A stretch of 64,000 nt of DNA from Ichthyenterobacterium magnum (lineage in GTDB: Bacteria; Bacteroidota; Bacteroidia; Flavobacteriales; Flavobacteriaceae), in NCBI RefSeq assembly GCF_003610635.1, contig NZ_RAQJ01000001.1:186001-250000 (forward strand). Reading direction: 5' to 3'. How positions within the stretch are numbered: position 1 is the first letter of the stretch; every line of letters starts with the position of its first letter. This document shows, one piece after another, positions 61,732 through 64,000 of the stretch. The notes beneath the pieces are model-generated. The model saw only the letters and a list, made by a program, of their open reading frames with translations. It had not been told where the DNA came from and searched no databases. The position numbers and the translations under genes were made by a program.

Positions 61732-62178
61732 TTAATACACAATTTCCTTTTTGTAAAGAAATGATTTTCCTTTATATTGCCAATCAACTTTAATGTTCCA
61801 ACGACCATCTAACAAACGATTGTCAGGTATGAGCAAATTGTGGTTAGACAATGAAATGGGTGTTTCAAAGTCAAACTGTTTATTAGATGGTCTATATAGG
61901 AACACTTTTCCTGTTATGTTTTGAACTTTAAAGGTTTTAGGAAATTTTATCAACAGACCGTTTTCTGCCTTTTCCCAACTTATGTTTTTATCTAAAGCTT
62001 TTGCGTTTTGTTCTTTATCTATATCGTTTTGAAATTTTAACTCTTCTCCATAGTAATCTTCAGTAACCAAATCATGATCGTACTTACTATTGACATTCAT
62101 GTTAATAACAAAGTACAGGATAAAGCTAATAAACCCTATAAATGCTAATACTATGCCTGTTCCCCAATTAAATTTCAT
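61732..62178 (-). CDS. ccoH: FixH/CcoH family protein, cbb3 oxidase assembly
   Basis: The 148 residues comprise one N-terminal helix (about 5-25), then a periplasmic beta-sandwich domain. The signature KYDHDLVTEDYYGEELKFQNDID is typical of FixH. FixH/CcoH assists cbb3 cytochrome oxidase assembly. It is 10 bp after ccoG and overlaps the order seen in other Bacteroidota operons (ccoN-O-P-G-H-SafE). Confidence 0.93.
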   Translation of the reverse strand: MKFNWGTGIVLAFIGFISFILYFVINMNVNSKYDHDLVTEDYYGEELKFQNDIDKEQNAKALDKNISWEKAENGLLIKFPKTFKVQNITGKVFLYRPSNKQFDFETPISLSNHNLLIPDNRLLDGRWNIKVDWQYKGKSFLYKKEIVY

Positions 62179-62188
62179 AACATCTATT

Positions 62189-63613
62189 TTAATTATAACT
62201 ACGTGGCCCTAGAAAGTTTACCGTTGTTGTTTCTATTAACTCATTATTACTATAGACCTCTATAGTTAATTTGTTTTTATCGCCTTTAAGGTCTTTTTTA
62301 TCTATCTCTATAAATAAAGTTCCTTCTGCTAAGCCTTGTTCTGGAACACTAAAGTTATCTGTAGTTGAAACCAATTTTATTTCTCCTTTATATTTGCGGA
62401 GTTTAAAATTCACGTTTTCAATTGTTTTACTTGTTTTATTGACAAGCTTATAGGTAAACACATTACTGATTATAGTGCCTTCTTTATGCTCATACAATTG
62501 CCCTGGAAGTCTTAATACACGTGCTTCGACATCATTTCTCAATAATAACATACCACTTAAAACTCCAATAAGAATAACTAAAACAGCTATATAGCCTTTC
62601 ATTCTCGGAGTGAGTTTAAACTTTTCTTTCTTTTCTATTTCAACTTCACTTGCATAACGTATTAATCCTTTAGGTAGGTTTATGCTTTCCATGATATGAT
62701 CACACTCATCTATACATGCTGTACAATTAACACACTCTAATTGCGTACCATTTCTAATATCTATCCCTGTAGGGCAAACATTTACGCATTGCAAACAATC
62801 TATACAATCACCATGACCTAGCTCTTGTCTGTCTTCATTTTTTCTAAACTTCTTTCTACCACTTTCTCCTTCTCCTCGCTTATGATCGTAGGCTACAACA
62901 ATAGATTTATTATCTAGCAATACACCTTGCAATCTCCCATAAGGACATGCAATAATGCACACTTGCTCTCTAAACCACGCAAATACAAAATAGAATACCG
63001 CAGTAAAAATAAGCAACGGAAACAATGTCCCTAAATGCTCAAAAGGTCCATCAATAATGTATTTTATAAGCTTATCACTACCAATTAAGTAGGCTAAAAA
63101 CACATTGGCTATTAAAAATGATATCACCAAAAATATGCTCCATTTTAAAACGCGTTTTCTAATTTTTTCTGCATCCCATTTTTGCCTATCTAACTTTCTT
63201 TGTTTGTTACGATCTCCATCAATCCAATATTCAATTCTACGAAAAACCATTTCCATAAAAATGGTCTGCGGACAAATCCATCCACAAAAAATACGTCCAA
63301 ATCCAACTGTAAAAAGCGCAATAAAAATAACACCTATTATCATTGAGATTACCACTAGATGGAAATCTTGAGGCCAAAATGGAAATGAAAACACATTAAA
63401 ACGTCGTTCAAGAATATTAAACATCAAGAACTGGTTTCCATTTATTTTAATAAAAGGAGCTGCGACTAAAAAAGCAAGCAAGATGTAGCTTACTATTTTG
63501 CGTTTATCGTAGAATTTACCACTTGGTTTTTTTGGAAACACCCAAGCACGCTTACCTTCTTCATTGATGGTCCCTATTGAATCTCTAAATGATTCGTTTT
63601 CTGGCGCTTCCAA
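62189..63613 (-). CDS. ccoG: CcoG/FixG cytochrome oxidase accessory protein
   Basis: This 474-residue protein has five to six helices, the first motif FCGWICPQTIFMEMVFRRIE, and two ferredoxin-type [4Fe-4S] clusters in CIDCLQCVNVCPTG and CVNCTACIDECD. A C-terminal Ig-like domain follows. CcoG reduces copper for insertion into cbb3 oxidase (CcoN CuB). It follows ccoP by 35 bp. Confidence 0.96.
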   Translation of the reverse strand: MEAPENESFRDSIGTINEEGKRAWVFPKKPSGKFYDKRKIVSYILLAFLVAAPFIKINGNQFLMFNILERRFNVFSFPFWPQDFHLVVISMIIGVIFIALFTVGFGRIFCGWICPQTIFMEMVFRRIEYWIDGDRNKQRKLDRQKWDAEKIRKRVLKWSIFLVISFLIANVFLAYLIGSDKLIKYIIDGPFEHLGTLFPLLIFTAVFYFVFAWFREQVCIIACPYGRLQGVLLDNKSIVVAYDHKRGEGESGRKKFRKNEDRQELGHGDCIDCLQCVNVCPTGIDIRNGTQLECVNCTACIDECDHIMESINLPKGLIRYASEVEIEKKEKFKLTPRMKGYIAVLVILIGVLSGMLLLRNDVEARVLRLPGQLYEHKEGTIISNVFTYKLVNKTSKTIENVNFKLRKYKGEIKLVSTTDNFSVPEQGLAEGTLFIEIDKKDLKGDKNKLTIEVYSNNELIETTTVNFLGPRSYN

Positions 63614-63648
63614 AGTTTAATAGTTTAAATTTATAAATTTATTTTTTG

Positions 63649-64000
63649 TTACTCTACACCTTCAACATTTGAATCTTCCCAAATGTCTCCCTCTGCAGCT
63701 TTTGGTTCTGCAGGGGTTGTCCCTTGAAATTGCAACAAATAACTTGCTACCTGAGCTATTTCTGCTGGTTTTAAACTTTGTTTCCAAGCAATCATTCCTT
63801 TACCATCTCGACCACCTTCAGATATTGTTTTAAAGACGTTCTTGATTCCGCCACCTAATATCCAATATTTATCGGTTAGGTTAGGACCAATTCCGCCACC
63901 GCCATCAGCTTTATGGCAAGCGACACAGTTGAGTTCGAAAATTTTCTTACCGTTACTTAAATCTGATGCATCTGTTAACAATTCTACCGTATTAAAATCT
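63649..64000 (-). CDS. ccoP: CcoP (cbb3 oxidase diheme cytochrome c), C-terminal part, cut by window edge
   Basis: The minus-strand frame is open to the window end; the visible 117 residues form the C-terminal cytochrome c domain with CVACHKADGGGGIGPNLTDKYW and the axial Met in GMIAWKQSLKPAEIAQVASYL. An internal TTG could be mistaken for a start, but the frame continues upstream (DFNTVELLTD). CcoP passes electrons to CcoN in the high-affinity cbb3 oxidase. The order ccoP-ccoG-ccoH confirms the operon. Confidence 0.92.
   Translation of the reverse strand, partial: DFNTVELLTDASDLSNGKKIFELNCVACHKADGGGGIGPNLTDKYWILGGGIKNVFKTISEGGRDGKGMIAWKQSLKPAEIAQVASYLLQFQGTTPAEPKAAEGDIWEDSNVEGVE

Noticed and set aside
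63649-63981. Complete small cytochrome c starting at a TTG
   Set aside because: The frame is open to the window edge and gene order ccoP-ccoG-ccoH shows it is the end of ccoP.
1-64000. CRISPR arrays, insertion sequences, prophage or integrase genes, tRNA or rRNA genes
   Set aside because: I read for regular repeats, transposase or integrase motifs and tRNA-like cloverleaf ends and saw none; only the tmRNA was found.

Overview
The window is AT-rich DNA from a member of the Bacteroidota, most likely family Flavobacteriaceae. The support is: a type IX secretion C-terminal sorting domain (21508-22539), many lipoproteins with short linkers after the lipobox Cys, Bacteroidota-type -7 promoter elements (TAnnTTTG), near absence of Shine-Dalgarno sequences, a tmRNA encoding the tag GENNYALAA, and a Sec/lipoprotein-type (clade II-like) NosZ. 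The genus cannot be fixed from the sequence alone.

Left part (1-29000). A minus-strand surface-polysaccharide operon (two Wzx-type flippases, a DegT/DnrJ sugar aminotransferase and a FemAB/GNAT-like acyltransferase) faces a GT-C/GT2 glycosyltransferase pair. Next come typA, kdsA, a frameshifted DUF1801 gene, and a small regulon built on a winged-helix regulator and creD with a shared palindromic operator. Then follow DUF2809/DUF1361 membrane proteins, a large NAD(P)-dependent dehydrogenase, and the tmRNA gene ssrA with its terminator. From 16 to 28 kb lie general accessory genes: DinB, two leucine-rich-repeat proteins, a sterol-desaturase-like hydroxylase, two divergent Crp/Fnr regulators, DoxX, an NTF2-like protein, an MDR oxidoreductase, lipoproteins, a DUF5018/NHL-repeat lipoprotein and a 7TM-AraC regulator.

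Central part (29-54 kb). This is a compact NO to N2O to N2 respiration island: hemN, a universal stress protein, the nos operon (cytochrome c, fasciclin, nosZ, membrane protein, nosL, nosD, nosF, nosY), a putative copper-import module (Cys-motif small protein, Met/His-rich lipoprotein, OprC/NosA-like TonB receptor), and a nor operon (norC, norB, norQ, norD). The nor operon continues into a second, divergent NorC/NorB-like pair, nadA and nadB, and norE/norF-like genes. No nitrite reductase gene is in the window.

Right part (54-64 kb). Here are deoD, small enzymes, a HEPN-like protein, the NO-stress genes ric (ytfE/scdA) and an Rrf2/NsrR-like regulator, an acetyl-CoA hydrolase/transferase, a CBS-domain protein, a PLP decarboxylase, and the end of a cbb3 oxidase operon (ccoP fragment, ccoG, ccoH/fixH, SafE-like).

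The strongest unifying signal is regulatory. Six promoters (hemN, nos, the copper module, norCB, the CBS gene, the acetyl-CoA hydrolase gene) each carry an Fnr-like box of the type ATGAY-N4-ATCAT exactly 22 bp upstream of a TAnnTTT-type -7 element. A second palindrome type (RRGATR-N4-TRTCYT) is found at ric, its adjacent Rrf2 gene, nos and norC. Together they suggest one oxygen/NO-responsive regulon. The most unusual proteins are the divergent NorB-like subunit, which has lost the FeB His and Glu, and the nadAB genes embedded beside it.
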